The position numbers were made by a program, and so were the translations under genes. Source: Kangiella taiwanensis (lineage in GTDB: Bacteria; Pseudomonadota; Gammaproteobacteria; Enterobacterales; Kangiellaceae). From it: a stretch of 64,000 nt of DNA. The stretch covers positions 1,054,001 to 1,118,000 of the forward strand of contig NZ_JAHCLT010000001.1 of assembly GCF_020005165.1 (NCBI RefSeq). The letters run 5' to 3'. The notes below the pieces were generated by a model. That model saw nothing but the letters and a program-made list of their open reading frames with translations. It was not told where the DNA came from and made no database searches. Below, one piece after another: positions 34,495 through 43,971 of the stretch; the stretch's first letter is position 1, and each line of letters begins with the position of its first letter.

Positions 34495-36395
34495 CCGCTT
34501 GCATGGTAACCTCAGCTTTAGTCTTTTCATCTGGAGCTGCGGTAGCTGAGGTCCTCAATTACACAGAAAATACAAACTCGAGTAATCAACTAGCCATTGG
34601 CTATCCCGTTCCTGTACCGGTAGATTCATTGACGGCGGTTGACGGCTTTAGAACCTATGACAGTTTGCACAGCCAACATCAATCATTGGCGGTCACGCAT
34701 CCAGAAGTCAGGAGCAGTGTGGTTGGTCAAACGCATAACAATCGTGATATCTATGTCTATCGATTTGGTGATAGCAATAATCAAACCACTGATGGCCTAG
34801 CAGAGCCTGCTTTTCTGATTAATGGCACGATTCACGCTCGTGAATGGCAGAGTCCAGAAGTTGTAACTGAGTTGATGGAGCAACTGACAGAGCAGAAAGA
34901 TGACCAAGGCGTGGTGCAGTACCTACTGGACAATACCAATATCATTATCTTACCTGTGATGAACGTTGATGGTTTTCTGCAAACTCAACGTTTTCCTACA
35001 CAGGTCACGCAGTCGCCTGGCACCAGCGCAGGTTCGACTCCAAGTCAGAAGTTTGCCCAGCCTCGTGATGGACGTATGCGTCGAAAAAATATGCCCAGTG
35101 TGGATGAGGTTCTATCAACAGAAGGAGATCGCCTTAATGGCGTTGATCTGAACCGTAACGGCTCAGTATTCTTTGGCGTTCAGCCAGATAACAGCGTTGC
35201 AACCAGTTTGATATACGGTGGCCCTTCGGCTCAGTCCGAGCCAGAAACCCAAGCGCTGCTAGCTGCTGCTCAGTTAGGTCCAAGAAATCGTTTGCGCTTC
35301 TACCAAGACACACATTCGTTTTCGCGAGTTCTTTTCGTGCCGCAACCTAATAATGCAAACAGAAACACAATAACCAATAGCATAGCTGCAAAGTTTCAAA
35401 GTACAACACAAGTGCAGGGCGCTAATTACTTCCCAGTCATCGATCAAGTCGGCAGTGGTATTCCTACCACAGCTGATTACTTTGCTTACACTGACTTGAT
35501 TCCGGCTTGGACATTAGAGATTGAGCCACCACAAGGTTTTGCGGGTGAGCCCAATGGTGGGGCATTTTATGGTGGAACTGGCGCCAGTCATTCAGGTTTT
35601 ATTATGCCGGACAGTGAAATCGCGCGTACACGAAATCAGCTAGCTCCTGCACAAATATTGATGTTTTACCATCAGGCTGGACCTGCTTATGTAACCAAGG
35701 TTCAGTTGGTTGATAGTGGTGGTAATGATGTCTATTTGGCCAGTTGGAGTGGTGGAGCTAGTCGTAATCTAAACGTTGCGACTAACAATACTCTTCAAGG
35801 TGGAGAAACCTATACCCTATATGTTAGCTTCAGTAAACCAATGCGGGTACGCAATAGTTCAGGCAATATTTCGCAGTACACTGGGCAGTCGGTGAGTATT
35901 TCACCTACCGTCACTATCACGGGTAATGGCGGTAGCGGTAATTTTACACGCGCTATCAATGTTGGTAATAATAGCTGGCTCAATCAAAGTGTTGACGGCT
36001 TTACTTTCAACCAATATCACGATGATGCATTTAAAGTGGAGTTCACTTTGCCAACCAACATTCCTGTTAGCTCAACGAGCGGGAATACTGATATTACGAT
36101 AAATATTGCGGCTCAGGACTTAGCCGGTTTGGAGCTAGACGCCAACCCAGCGACTAGTGTTGATTGGAATAATGGTTCCTGGACTAATTACGAAAACTCA
36201 AACGGTCAAGCCGGCATTACCGGCGGAACTGACTCTTCGTATAACCTCAAAGTGTCTAATCAAAATCTAACGTTATCAGAGCCACAGTCCAGCGGTGGCG
36301 GCGGGGGGAGCTTACCTTGGCTGATGCTCATCACTTTAGGTTTTTATACGCTGGTACGCGGTAAGAAGCCTCTTTTGCTCCGCTCGAACAGCTAA
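34482..36395 (+). CDS. Secreted M14 zinc carboxypeptidase with GlyGly-CTERM
   Basis: 637 residues. A signal peptide is followed by an M14 peptidase domain (about 60-370). Zinc ligands are in HAREWQSPE (His and Glu) and in the later QDTHSF His. The catalytic Glu lies in TLEIEPPQG. RRKNMPS and VDLNRNG are the substrate-binding Arg and Asn-Arg blocks of the family. A beta-rich segment (about 400-600) follows. The extreme C-terminus is a GlyGly-CTERM signal: SSGGGGGS, a hydrophobic helix, then basic residues. This signal is recognised by rhombosortase after type II secretion, so surface release is expected. Coupled to the upstream unknown gene. Confidence 0.92.
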   Translation: MGKLTACMVTSALVFSSGAAVAEVLNYTENTNSSNQLAIGYPVPVPVDSLTAVDGFRTYDSLHSQHQSLAVTHPEVRSSVVGQTHNNRDIYVYRFGDSNNQTTDGLAEPAFLINGTIHAREWQSPEVVTELMEQLTEQKDDQGVVQYLLDNTNIIILPVMNVDGFLQTQRFPTQVTQSPGTSAGSTPSQKFAQPRDGRMRRKNMPSVDEVLSTEGDRLNGVDLNRNGSVFFGVQPDNSVATSLIYGGPSAQSEPETQALLAAAQLGPRNRLRFYQDTHSFSRVLFVPQPNNANRNTITNSIAAKFQSTTQVQGANYFPVIDQVGSGIPTTADYFAYTDLIPAWTLEIEPPQGFAGEPNGGAFYGGTGASHSGFIMPDSEIARTRNQLAPAQILMFYHQAGPAYVTKVQLVDSGGNDVYLASWSGGASRNLNVATNNTLQGGETYTLYVSFSKPMRVRNSSGNISQYTGQSVSISPTVTITGNGGSGNFTRAINVGNNSWLNQSVDGFTFNQYHDDAFKVEFTLPTNIPVSSTSGNTDITINIAAQDLAGLELDANPATSVDWNNGSWTNYENSNGQAGITGGTDSSYNLKVSNQNLTLSEPQSSGGGGGSLPWLMLITLGFYTLVRGKKPLLLRSNS

Positions 36396-36417
36396 GCCAA
36401 TACATCAGGGCAGGGAC

Positions 36418-37314
36418 TTAAGGTTTCTTAAGATCCCTGCGGTTGATAACAAAAGTATTACCAATTGCAATAAATACAATTCCCACTGCTACAGGCCACG
36501 TCCACTGAAAGCCCTCGAATAATGTTGAAATAATTAAGGCGACAGCAGGAAATAGCACGACGGCATAAGAAGCCTTGTGGACGCCAATTCGTCTCAATAG
36601 CGTTAAGTAACACCCGAAAGCAAACACAGAACCGAATAGAGCTAAGTAAACTAAGCTCACGTTATAGGACAATGACCAGTTATAGGTCATTTCTTTGCCT
36701 TGAACTAGGCCCACTATCAGACTGAATAGAGCACCATAAGCCATACCATAGGTGTTCATCTGTATGACAGGGAGATCGTATTTTTGTGTTTGGACTGAAA
36801 CGAGATTACCCACAGATGCTGCAAGTACGCCTAAAATGGCTAGTGTGAGTCCTAAAACCGCAGTGTTTTCAAAACTAAAATCACTAAGCTCGTCCCAAAA
36901 GATAAATACCATGCCAATAAGCCCTAGGGTCGATCCAATGGCGAGTCTTGGAGTAATCGGTGTTTTGAAGAAGATCCTAGAGTTGATAATATTAACAATT
37001 AGCACCGATGAAAAGATGACTGAAGCCATTGCTGAGCTAAGGTACTCTTGTGCGTGGTACAGCAGCATATAGTTCAAGCTGAACATGCAAACACCCAATA
37101 ACAGAAGCCATAAGTGTTGTACTAAACTAAATTTCAGAGGCAGCTTTTTGACCATGCAGTAGAGCCATAACATTGCTGCGGCAAGAGCGAATCGGTAAAA
37201 GGTCGAGTATTCGTGTGCAACGCCATCCAGCTGATATTCAATGGCAAACCAAGTGCTCCCCCAAATTAGAACACAAAGAGCGTAGAGAACGCTGGTAGAC
37301 ATCAATAACTTCAT
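36418..37314 (-). CDS. EamA/DMT-family transporter
   Basis: 298 residues with ten predicted membrane helices in two EamA repeats. WGSTWFAIEY in helix 1 and SLGKASYAVVLFP-like HKASYAVVLFPAVALI near the end are family typical. It is a small metabolite exporter or importer of the drug/metabolite superfamily, with substrate unknown. Minus strand, convergent with the M14 gene, divergent from the HI0933-type gene. Confidence 0.9.
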   Translation of the reverse strand: MKLLMSTSVLYALCVLIWGSTWFAIEYQLDGVAHEYSTFYRFALAAAMLWLYCMVKKLPLKFSLVQHLWLLLLGVCMFSLNYMLLYHAQEYLSSAMASVIFSSVLIVNIINSRIFFKTPITPRLAIGSTLGLIGMVFIFWDELSDFSFENTAVLGLTLAILGVLAASVGNLVSVQTQKYDLPVIQMNTYGMAYGALFSLIVGLVQGKEMTYNWSLSYNVSLVYLALFGSVFAFGCYLTLLRRIGVHKASYAVVLFPAVALIISTLFEGFQWTWPVAVGIVFIAIGNTFVINRRDLKKP

Positions 37315-37417
37315 AATCTGGCCTGAGGAACTGCTGGTGCTTTTAATGTGCAGATGATGCCATAGATGGTAGAATTCTGCTCGAATATTTTAGTATATAG
37401 CGAAGTGATTAAGCGGC

Positions 37418-38605
37418 ATGCAAGAAAAAGACGTTATTATTATTGGGGCTGGCGCAGCTGGGTTGATGTGTGCGATCAGTGCTGGCGGACGAGGTAAGTC
37501 TGTAGCTGTCTTAGATCATGCCAACAAAGTTGGCAAAAAGATATTGATGTCGGGCGGTGGCCGCTGTAATTTCACTAACTACTATGCCGAGCCTAGTAAC
37601 TTCCTGTCACATAATGAACATTTCTGTAAGTCAGCCCTAAGTCGTTATACCCAGTGGGACTTTATTGGGTTAGTGGAAAAGCATGGTATTCCTTATCATG
37701 AAAAAAAACTGGGCCAGCTTTTTTGCGACAACAAAGCCAAAGATATCGTTAATATGCTATTGGACGAGTGTAGCAACGTTGGTGCTGATGTCAGGACTCA
37801 TTGTGCTATTGAACAGGTCGAGAAAACTGAGCAGGGTTTTTTACTGACTACAAGCCAAGGTAAGTGGCAATGCCGCTCCCTGGTTATCGCGACAGGAGGC
37901 TTGTCGATTCCAACCATGGGCGCAACTGGCTTTGGGTATGATATCGCCAAACAGTTCGGACTGACTGTTTTACCGACCACTGCAGGACTGGTTCCATTTA
38001 CGCTGACGCCCAGCCTGTTGGAGCAATTTGAGGGATTGTCAGGGACATCTGCTGATGCAAGCGTAAGCTGTAATGGAGAGAGTTTCCGTGAAAACATTTT
38101 GTTTACTCACCGTGGATTAAGCGGACCCTCTATCTTACAGATTTCTTCCTACTGGAAGCCGGGTGATAGCATTCAAATTAACTTGTTTCCTGATATAGAT
38201 TTATTCCAAGCACTAAAAGACAGCCAGCAAGCGCGTCCTAAATCACATATCAATACGTTATTGGCGGAAACGCTAACCAAAAAGTTGGCGGATCGCCTAA
38301 CTGATATGTGGTTCGGTGATATTAAAGATAAGCCTCTTGCGGAGCTGTCGAATGAATCGTTACAGCGGGTTGCCAAACAATGTCAGTCGTGGTCATTGAA
38401 GCCTACAGGAACCGAAGGCTATCGTACCGCTGAGGTAACCTTGGGCGGTATTGATACAGATGAAGTTTCTTCTAAAACCTTTGAAGCCAAAAAAGTTCCG
38501 GGGCTTTACTTTATTGGTGAAGTCCTTGATGTCACAGGTCATTTAGGAGGTTTCAACTTCCAATGGGCTTGGGCTTCAGGCCATGCCTGTGGGCAAGAGT
38601 TGTAG
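37418..38605 (+). CDS. HI0933-family FAD-dependent oxidoreductase (YhiN-like)
   Basis: 395 residues. An N-terminal dinucleotide-binding GAGAAGLMCA is followed by KKILMSGGGRCNFTN, diagnostic of the HI0933/YhiN group. Further motifs are VIATGGLSIPTMGATGFGY, LFTHRGLSGPSILQIS and GLYFIGEVLDVTGHLGGFN, which complete the FAD site. Cytosolic flavoprotein; its physiological substrate is unknown. It heads the plus strand here, 45 bases before the cupredoxin gene. Confidence 0.93.
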   Translation: MQEKDVIIIGAGAAGLMCAISAGGRGKSVAVLDHANKVGKKILMSGGGRCNFTNYYAEPSNFLSHNEHFCKSALSRYTQWDFIGLVEKHGIPYHEKKLGQLFCDNKAKDIVNMLLDECSNVGADVRTHCAIEQVEKTEQGFLLTTSQGKWQCRSLVIATGGLSIPTMGATGFGYDIAKQFGLTVLPTTAGLVPFTLTPSLLEQFEGLSGTSADASVSCNGESFRENILFTHRGLSGPSILQISSYWKPGDSIQINLFPDIDLFQALKDSQQARPKSHINTLLAETLTKKLADRLTDMWFGDIKDKPLAELSNESLQRVAKQCQSWSLKPTGTEGYRTAEVTLGGIDTDEVSSKTFEAKKVPGLYFIGEVLDVTGHLGGFNFQWAWASGHACGQEL

Positions 38606-38650
38606 TGCTAAATTATTGCTATAACAGTAATAATTGGGCATAGTAACTGT

Positions 38651-39331
38651 ATGAAAACTAAACTGGCTATTAAAAGCTTGTACGTTGGCTTGCTTGGGGT
38701 AATAGGCCTTGCTGTAAAAGCGAGTGGCTTGTCTGTGACCGTTGTGGATGCTCAACAGCAACCTATCGCTGATGTAGTAGTTGAGTTATTGCCAGAAAAA
38801 CTGGACGAGCAACCGGCGCAAGCTGATTCTAACCTTAGTCAAGACTTTCATGAAATCGGACAAAAAAACCGTACCTTTGTACCTTTCATTAGTGCAGTCA
38901 CCGTCGGTAGTGAAGTTGATTTTCCAAACTATGACAAAACCCGCCATCATGTATATTCTTTCTCTGAGGCTAAAACCTTTGAGCTAAAGTTGTATGTGGG
39001 GCGTCCTGATACCACGATCAGATTTAATAAAGCGGGCATTGTCGCTATTGGTTGTAATATCCATGATTACATGCAAGCTTACATCTATGTTGGCGGCAGT
39101 CCTTGGTTAGGTAAAACAACAGCTTCTGGTGTTGTAAGTTTTGAAGAGTTACCCAAGGGCACGTATCAACTGAATCTATGGCATCCTTGGCAGCTGGATA
39201 GCTTTGAACAACAGCAAATCGTGCTAGATAGCGAGACTAAGGATATCAGCATTACATTTCATATTGAGGAAAAGGAGAAACCTTCGCCACCAGATAATAA
39301 GTGGCAAGATTTATTTAAGGACATTCAATGA
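38651..39331 (+). CDS. Periplasmic cupredoxin-like protein
   Basis: 226 residues with a signal peptide (cleaved near AVKASG). Type I copper ligands are visible: a His in DKTRHHVYSF, then Cys, His and Met in GCNIHDYM. This is the plastocyanin/methylamine-utilisation-like arrangement, but with a long inserted Gln/Asp-rich loop. A C-terminal PEGA-like beta domain (GVVSFEELPKGTYQLNLWHPWQ) follows. It probably carries electrons or binds copper in the periplasm. The last codons overlap the GGDEF/EAL gene (ATGA), so it is co-translated. Confidence 0.88.
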   Translation: MKTKLAIKSLYVGLLGVIGLAVKASGLSVTVVDAQQQPIADVVVELLPEKLDEQPAQADSNLSQDFHEIGQKNRTFVPFISAVTVGSEVDFPNYDKTRHHVYSFSEAKTFELKLYVGRPDTTIRFNKAGIVAIGCNIHDYMQAYIYVGGSPWLGKTTASGVVSFEELPKGTYQLNLWHPWQLDSFEQQQIVLDSETKDISITFHIEEKEKPSPPDNKWQDLFKDIQ

Positions 39332-41661
39332 TTAAGAGCTATCGAGGAAAGCTCATTTTATTGATGGTTCTGGCCCTATCGCTAGTCCAACTTGGGTCAT
39401 CATTTGCAACGCTTCAAGTGATTCGGAATTTGTCAGAAGAGCAAGCTTCACAATCTGTGAAAGTCGGTTCAAAAATCTTGAGAGAAGGTTTGGAGCAAAA
39501 AGAAGCTCAATATCGGTCAGCAACCCAGGTTCTCGTCTCCGACTTCGGCTTCAAATCTGCTATTGCCACAGAGGATAGACCTACCATAGCGACAGCACTA
39601 GAGAACCACAGCCGTCGTATTAACGCAGACCTCGTATTGTTATTGAATAATTCATTAGAGCGCCTGTTATCTGCACCAGTGGTTTCCGCTCAGGAGGTGG
39701 AGAGATTGGTTGAGGGCTCACAAGATTTCTATCGAAATGGCAGTGCCTTTAGTCGCAACTTGGTTATAAACGAAGAGCCTTACATGATTGTTTTTGCTCC
39801 AGTTAAAGCGCCGACTACTGTTGCTTGGGTAGGTATGGGTTTTTTACTTGATAAAGATGTTGCGGAGGAGACCAAGCAAATTACTGGGTTGGATGTTGGG
39901 TTTGTAGCTATGAGTGGCTCCAGAGCAACGTTGAACACCACGATTGATGAGCCTAGCATAGAGCATTATTTTGAATCGCAAGTTAGTCCTCATGAACAGG
40001 GTCAGCAACAATCGATTCTAGGCCTGTCAAGGCTGGAAAGTGATGATCTGCTTTTTGTCAGTGAATTATCAAGTCCGACAGAGAGCGCTAAGCTTTATAG
40101 CTTTATGTATGTTTCTAGTAACAGCTGGTTAAAGCGTTACTATGAACTTAGAAATTACCAGCTTTGGGTTTTCTTGGGTGCATTGCTGGTGGCTATAGGG
40201 GTTGCTATATGGCTCGCCAAGGAAGTAAGCCGTCCGGTAGAAAAGCTGGTTAGATTTGCTCGACGAATCGGAAAAGGCGAGTCATCCAAGGCACCGCAGG
40301 TCAAAACCAAAGAGCTAAGTTTATTGTCCTCAACACTGCAGCAAATGAATGTTGATATTAAACAGCGCCAAGAAGAAATTGTATATAACAACACGCACGA
40401 TATGTTAACTGGACTGGCAAACCGAAATGCTGCTGAGCAATATTTAAAGAGGCTTTTGGATAAAGGACGCGGAACGTTAATTATTCTCAATATAAAAAAA
40501 TTCCGCTTGATTAATGACTCGATTGGTTACGCTAATGGCGATCTGATCCTAAAGGCGATTGCCAAGCGATTAACCGGAACTCTTCCTAAGGACGTGTTTA
40601 AGGCTAGGTTAGCAAGTGATGAATTTTTAATTGCTGCGGATTACGATATTTGCAAACTTTTTGCTGAGCAATTACTGCCTGCTTTACAACAAGGCATCAA
40701 TATTGATGATAGCCAGGTTAACGTTTATGTTAACGCTGGAGTGTATTATCTCAATAATCGCTCTCAAACCATTAATGATATGCTGCGTTGCGCTGATATA
40801 GCATTAAGTAAAGCAAAACGCAGCGCGGACTCTTTTGTGTTGTACCAACAAGGTCAGGATGAGAATTACCAAAGACAGCTGCACATTATTGGTATTTTCG
40901 AAGAGTCTATGGCTGATGGCAGCATGTACCTTGAGTATCAGCCAAAGGTGAACCTTAATAGCGGTCAGTGTACGGAAGCAGAAGCGTTGCTACGGTGGCA
41001 GGATAAAGAACTTGGCTTCATATCACCAGAAGAGTTTATTCAGTTAGCAGAACTATCGGGGAATATTAGAGCGGTAACAAACTGGGTGATAGAAGAGGTG
41101 ATAAAACAGATTATCCTTTGGCAAGCAAAAGGCTTATCCTTGAGGGTTTCGGTCAATATTTCGGTCGATGACTTATTGGATAAAGGTTTTAGGTTTATAG
41201 TTCGAAGTTTGTTGGAGAAATACAGTATCAACCCCCGTTGTCTAAGTTTTGAAATCACAGAAAGCGTCATCATGTCGGATCCAGAGCTGGCTGTTGAGTC
41301 AATGAACATATTTAAAGATCTTGGTATCAGCATTGCTATCGATGATTTTGGAACGGGCTATTCGTCATTAAGTTATCTGAAGAAAGTGCCGGCTAGTGAG
41401 CTAAAAATTGATAAATCATTTGTTATCGATTTTGATAATAACGAGGAAGACAGAATGATTGTTGAAACCTCGGTGGAACTGGCGCATAGTTTTGGTATGA
41501 AAGTCGTTGCTGAAGGTGTTGAAACAGAGTCATGCTTACAACAACTCAAGACGTTTGGCTGCGATTTAGGCCAAGGCTACTTCTTTACGCGTGCATTGAG
41601 AGCGAATGATTTTGAGGCATGGTGTGAGAAGTTCAATAGCAATACTGTGTTAACTGATTAA
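39328..41661 (+). CDS. Membrane GGDEF/EAL protein, probable c-di-GMP phosphodiesterase
   Basis: 777 residues. A TM helix (about 5-28), a periplasmic sensor domain (about 30-270, dCACHE-like), a second TM (about 275-297), HAMP (about 298-350), GGDEF (about 355-500) and EAL (about 515-770). The GGDEF signature is replaced by ASDEF (near 429-433), so cyclase activity is doubtful. EAL motifs are intact: EALLRW, VNIS, ITESVI, IDDFGTGYSS, KIDKSF and EGVETE. It therefore should hydrolyse cyclic di-GMP in response to a periplasmic signal. It lies between a cupredoxin and a DUF3034/globin pair, hinting at a redox, copper or gas signal. Confidence 0.93.
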   Translation: MIKSYRGKLILLMVLALSLVQLGSSFATLQVIRNLSEEQASQSVKVGSKILREGLEQKEAQYRSATQVLVSDFGFKSAIATEDRPTIATALENHSRRINADLVLLLNNSLERLLSAPVVSAQEVERLVEGSQDFYRNGSAFSRNLVINEEPYMIVFAPVKAPTTVAWVGMGFLLDKDVAEETKQITGLDVGFVAMSGSRATLNTTIDEPSIEHYFESQVSPHEQGQQQSILGLSRLESDDLLFVSELSSPTESAKLYSFMYVSSNSWLKRYYELRNYQLWVFLGALLVAIGVAIWLAKEVSRPVEKLVRFARRIGKGESSKAPQVKTKELSLLSSTLQQMNVDIKQRQEEIVYNNTHDMLTGLANRNAAEQYLKRLLDKGRGTLIILNIKKFRLINDSIGYANGDLILKAIAKRLTGTLPKDVFKARLASDEFLIAADYDICKLFAEQLLPALQQGINIDDSQVNVYVNAGVYYLNNRSQTINDMLRCADIALSKAKRSADSFVLYQQGQDENYQRQLHIIGIFEESMADGSMYLEYQPKVNLNSGQCTEAEALLRWQDKELGFISPEEFIQLAELSGNIRAVTNWVIEEVIKQIILWQAKGLSLRVSVNISVDDLLDKGFRFIVRSLLEKYSINPRCLSFEITESVIMSDPELAVESMNIFKDLGISIAIDDFGTGYSSLSYLKKVPASELKIDKSFVIDFDNNEEDRMIVETSVELAHSFGMKVVAEGVETESCLQQLKTFGCDLGQGYFFTRALRANDFEAWCEKFNSNTVLTD

Positions 41662-41678
41662 GTGGGTAAGGGTATCGT

Positions 41679-42524
41679 TTGTTAAAACTGAAGTATGGTA
41701 TTCGCGTTGGTTTATTACTAGTTATTTTATCGAGTCCTGACTCATGGGCTGGTAGTCGAATCTTAGCGACCGGTGGTTTGAATTCGATTGAAGGTATCGC
41801 TGGTGGCGGAATTACACCATGGGCTGTGATCAGCGGTTACAGTAGCTCTGATGAATGGAGCGCAACTGCGCATTACTCGGCGGTAAATCTTGATGATTTT
41901 AAGCTTGATGTTCAAGGCGCTTCATTGAGTTTTGACAATCGCGTTGAGATTGCTGTTGCCCAACAGAGCTTAGACGTACTTCCTCTGAATAGCAGCATTA
42001 AGCAACAGATGTATTCGGTTAAAGCGCGTTTATATGGCGACATCATTTACGGTAATTGGCCTCAAGTTTCTGCTGGATTGATTTATAAGGAAAATAAAGA
42101 TCCAACTATCCCGCAGTTATTGGGGGCTAGAAAAGATACCGGTACTGACTATTATGTGGCCGCGAGTAAGTTATTTTTACATGGTGCCGGTGGTTATAAT
42201 TGGCTATTTAATGCCTCAGCACGTTACTCCAACGCAAACCAGAATGGATTACTGGGTTTCGGGGACATCAACAATGATGATAGGGAGTGGTTGGCTGAAG
42301 CAAGCTTTGCTGTTATGCCTAGAGAGGATATTGCCGTAGGCATGGAGTATCGCCAGCAACCCAATGTCTTAGCTTCTGTTGAAGAAGATAGCTGGAAGGA
42401 TTTTTTTGTAGCTTGGTTTGTAAATAAACACCTGAGCATTAGTGCTGCGTATGTTGACTTGGGTTCTATTGCTGGGTTGCCTGATCAGACCGGTTACTAT
42501 ATTAACTTCCAAGGGTATTTTTAA
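41679..42524 (+). CDS. DUF3034 family outer-membrane-like protein
   Basis: 281 residues. A signal peptide (to DSWAG) is followed by alternating short strands with frequent aromatic ends, AIAYVDLGSIAGLPDQTGYYINFQGYF-type C-terminus ending in Phe. This is the pattern of a small outer-membrane barrel. The DUF3034 family has no known function. TTG start supported by AAGGG 7 bases upstream. It is 17 bases after the EAL gene, and its stop overlaps the next ATG by one base (TAATG). Confidence 0.85.
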   Translation: MLKLKYGIRVGLLLVILSSPDSWAGSRILATGGLNSIEGIAGGGITPWAVISGYSSSDEWSATAHYSAVNLDDFKLDVQGASLSFDNRVEIAVAQQSLDVLPLNSSIKQQMYSVKARLYGDIIYGNWPQVSAGLIYKENKDPTIPQLLGARKDTGTDYYVAASKLFLHGAGGYNWLFNASARYSNANQNGLLGFGDINNDDREWLAEASFAVMPREDIAVGMEYRQQPNVLASVEEDSWKDFFVAWFVNKHLSISAAYVDLGSIAGLPDQTGYYINFQGYF

Positions 42525-42964
42525 TGAGTGGTGGTCTAAAAAGTCTACTAAAAAGTGGCCTCATGCTTTGGGTAGTATGGCTAGGAGCGTGCGCATATCA
42601 TGCTGATAAGGGCACCATGTATCAACAACTTGGTGAAAAACAAGGTATAACCGGGGTCGTGGATAAGTTACTTGTTCTCATTGCTAGGGATGAACTGCTT
42701 AATAAGCGCTTCGTGGATGTGGATATACCAATATTTCGAGAGCACTTAATTGAGCAGCTGTGCCAAGTAGCAGACGGACCTTGTGAGTATACTGGGGGAA
42801 CCATGTCTGAGGTGCACAGAGGCCTCAATATCAGTGATGCTGAGTTTAATCGATTAGTAACACATTTAAGGGAGGCGATGACTCAACAGCAAATACCCTA
42901 CGTGACCCAGAATCGGTTATTATCAACGCTAGCACCTATGCACTCTGAGGTGACTTACCAGTAA
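42524..42964 (+). CDS. Lipoprotein truncated hemoglobin (group I-like)
   Basis: 146 residues. A lipoprotein signal with LGAC near residue 22 is followed by a 2-on-2 globin: MYQQLGEKQGITGVVDKLL, the B/E helix stretch IFREHLIEQLCQ, and EYTGGTMSEVHRGL with the proximal (F8) His. The heme and gas-binding unit would sit outside the cytoplasm. Final gene of the cupredoxin/EAL/DUF3034/globin operon. Confidence 0.9.
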   Translation: MSGGLKSLLKSGLMLWVVWLGACAYHADKGTMYQQLGEKQGITGVVDKLLVLIARDELLNKRFVDVDIPIFREHLIEQLCQVADGPCEYTGGTMSEVHRGLNISDAEFNRLVTHLREAMTQQQIPYVTQNRLLSTLAPMHSEVTYQ

Positions 42965-42967
42965 GGC

Positions 42968-43789
42968 TTACCAGCTTGCTGGGTCAATCTTATAAAATAG
43001 CTGAAATTGCTTATATAGCTCGGGATGGTGGCTTTTCAGATCCTTCGGGCGTTCAAAAAACACTTCGCTGGTGACTGCAAAAAACTCTGCTGGATTTGTG
43101 GTGCCGTACTTATCAATTAACGTGGGTTCACCACGCCGAGCCTGTTGGCGAAGTTTTTCGAACTCCGTCGACAATACCTTTGACCACTTGTCATAATTCT
43201 GTTCTTTTCCTAATGGTGGTGCACCATTTGTTGTACCGGATTCGCCATCAAGCTGGTGGGCGAACTCATGAATCACCAAGTTATGGCCATCTTCGAAATC
43301 TGCACCGCCGCTGGCGGAATCTTTCCAAGACAGTATCACTTTTCCACGATTCCAAGACTCGCCAAGTATCACACGAGAATCACGCTGCTCAACCCCAGAG
43401 CCGTCCTGCATCGCTCGGTTAGTGATAAAGGCGGCGGGATAGACCGAGATGGTGTGTAGGAAAGGATAGAAGTCTGTGTGTCGGTTGAGAAGCAGTAGAC
43501 AGGCTTGCGCTGCTATAGTGACGCGCACTTCATCACTGACTTCTTGACCTTGATGGCCACTAAACTCTTTCTCTGCGAGAAAGACTTTCATCTTGTCCTT
43601 AAGCTGTAGCTGCAAGTCTGTGGGCATCTTGTAAAAAAAGCTTAAGTTTTTACGCAGGATTTGGCGCCACTCTTTTGGAAATGGCTCGCTGGCGACCTGT
43701 TGACGTTTACGCCGTTTGCGAATACTAGAGGTTGCAATCCAGGCGATAAGGGCTGCACAACATATAAGGAATATATAAAGAGGGAGCAT
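42968..43789 (-). CDS. mtfA: MtfA-family zinc peptidase
   Basis: 273 residues (E. coli MtfA 265). An N-terminal membrane helix (about 3-20) is followed by a metallopeptidase core with the zinc motif HEFAHQLD, then a third zinc ligand in the FFAVTSEVFFE region. E. coli MtfA binds the repressor Mlc and so affects ptsG. Unlike the soluble E. coli form this one appears membrane anchored. Convergent with the globin operon. Confidence 0.9.
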   Translation of the reverse strand: MLPLYIFLICCAALIAWIATSSIRKRRKRQQVASEPFPKEWRQILRKNLSFFYKMPTDLQLQLKDKMKVFLAEKEFSGHQGQEVSDEVRVTIAAQACLLLLNRHTDFYPFLHTISVYPAAFITNRAMQDGSGVEQRDSRVILGESWNRGKVILSWKDSASGGADFEDGHNLVIHEFAHQLDGESGTTNGAPPLGKEQNYDKWSKVLSTEFEKLRQQARRGEPTLIDKYGTTNPAEFFAVTSEVFFERPKDLKSHHPELYKQFQLFYKIDPASW

Positions 43790-43971
43790 AGCGAGCCCTA
43801 CTAATGGATACTAATAAGTGTTATTGGGACTTTGTTGTCTTTTTCAAGATAGTGGCATCTGAGCTTCGTTGGAGTACAAAGGCACTGGTCAGAGCGACAA
43901 TATGAGCCTAAAACTTGAAGGAAGTGAGGCAATTAGGGTATAAATCAGGTTTACTTCTATTGGGGATACTC

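Noticed and set aside
43096-43459. Plus-strand frames over mtfA
   Set aside because: They lie opposite a clear HEFAH metallopeptidase and have no coding support.
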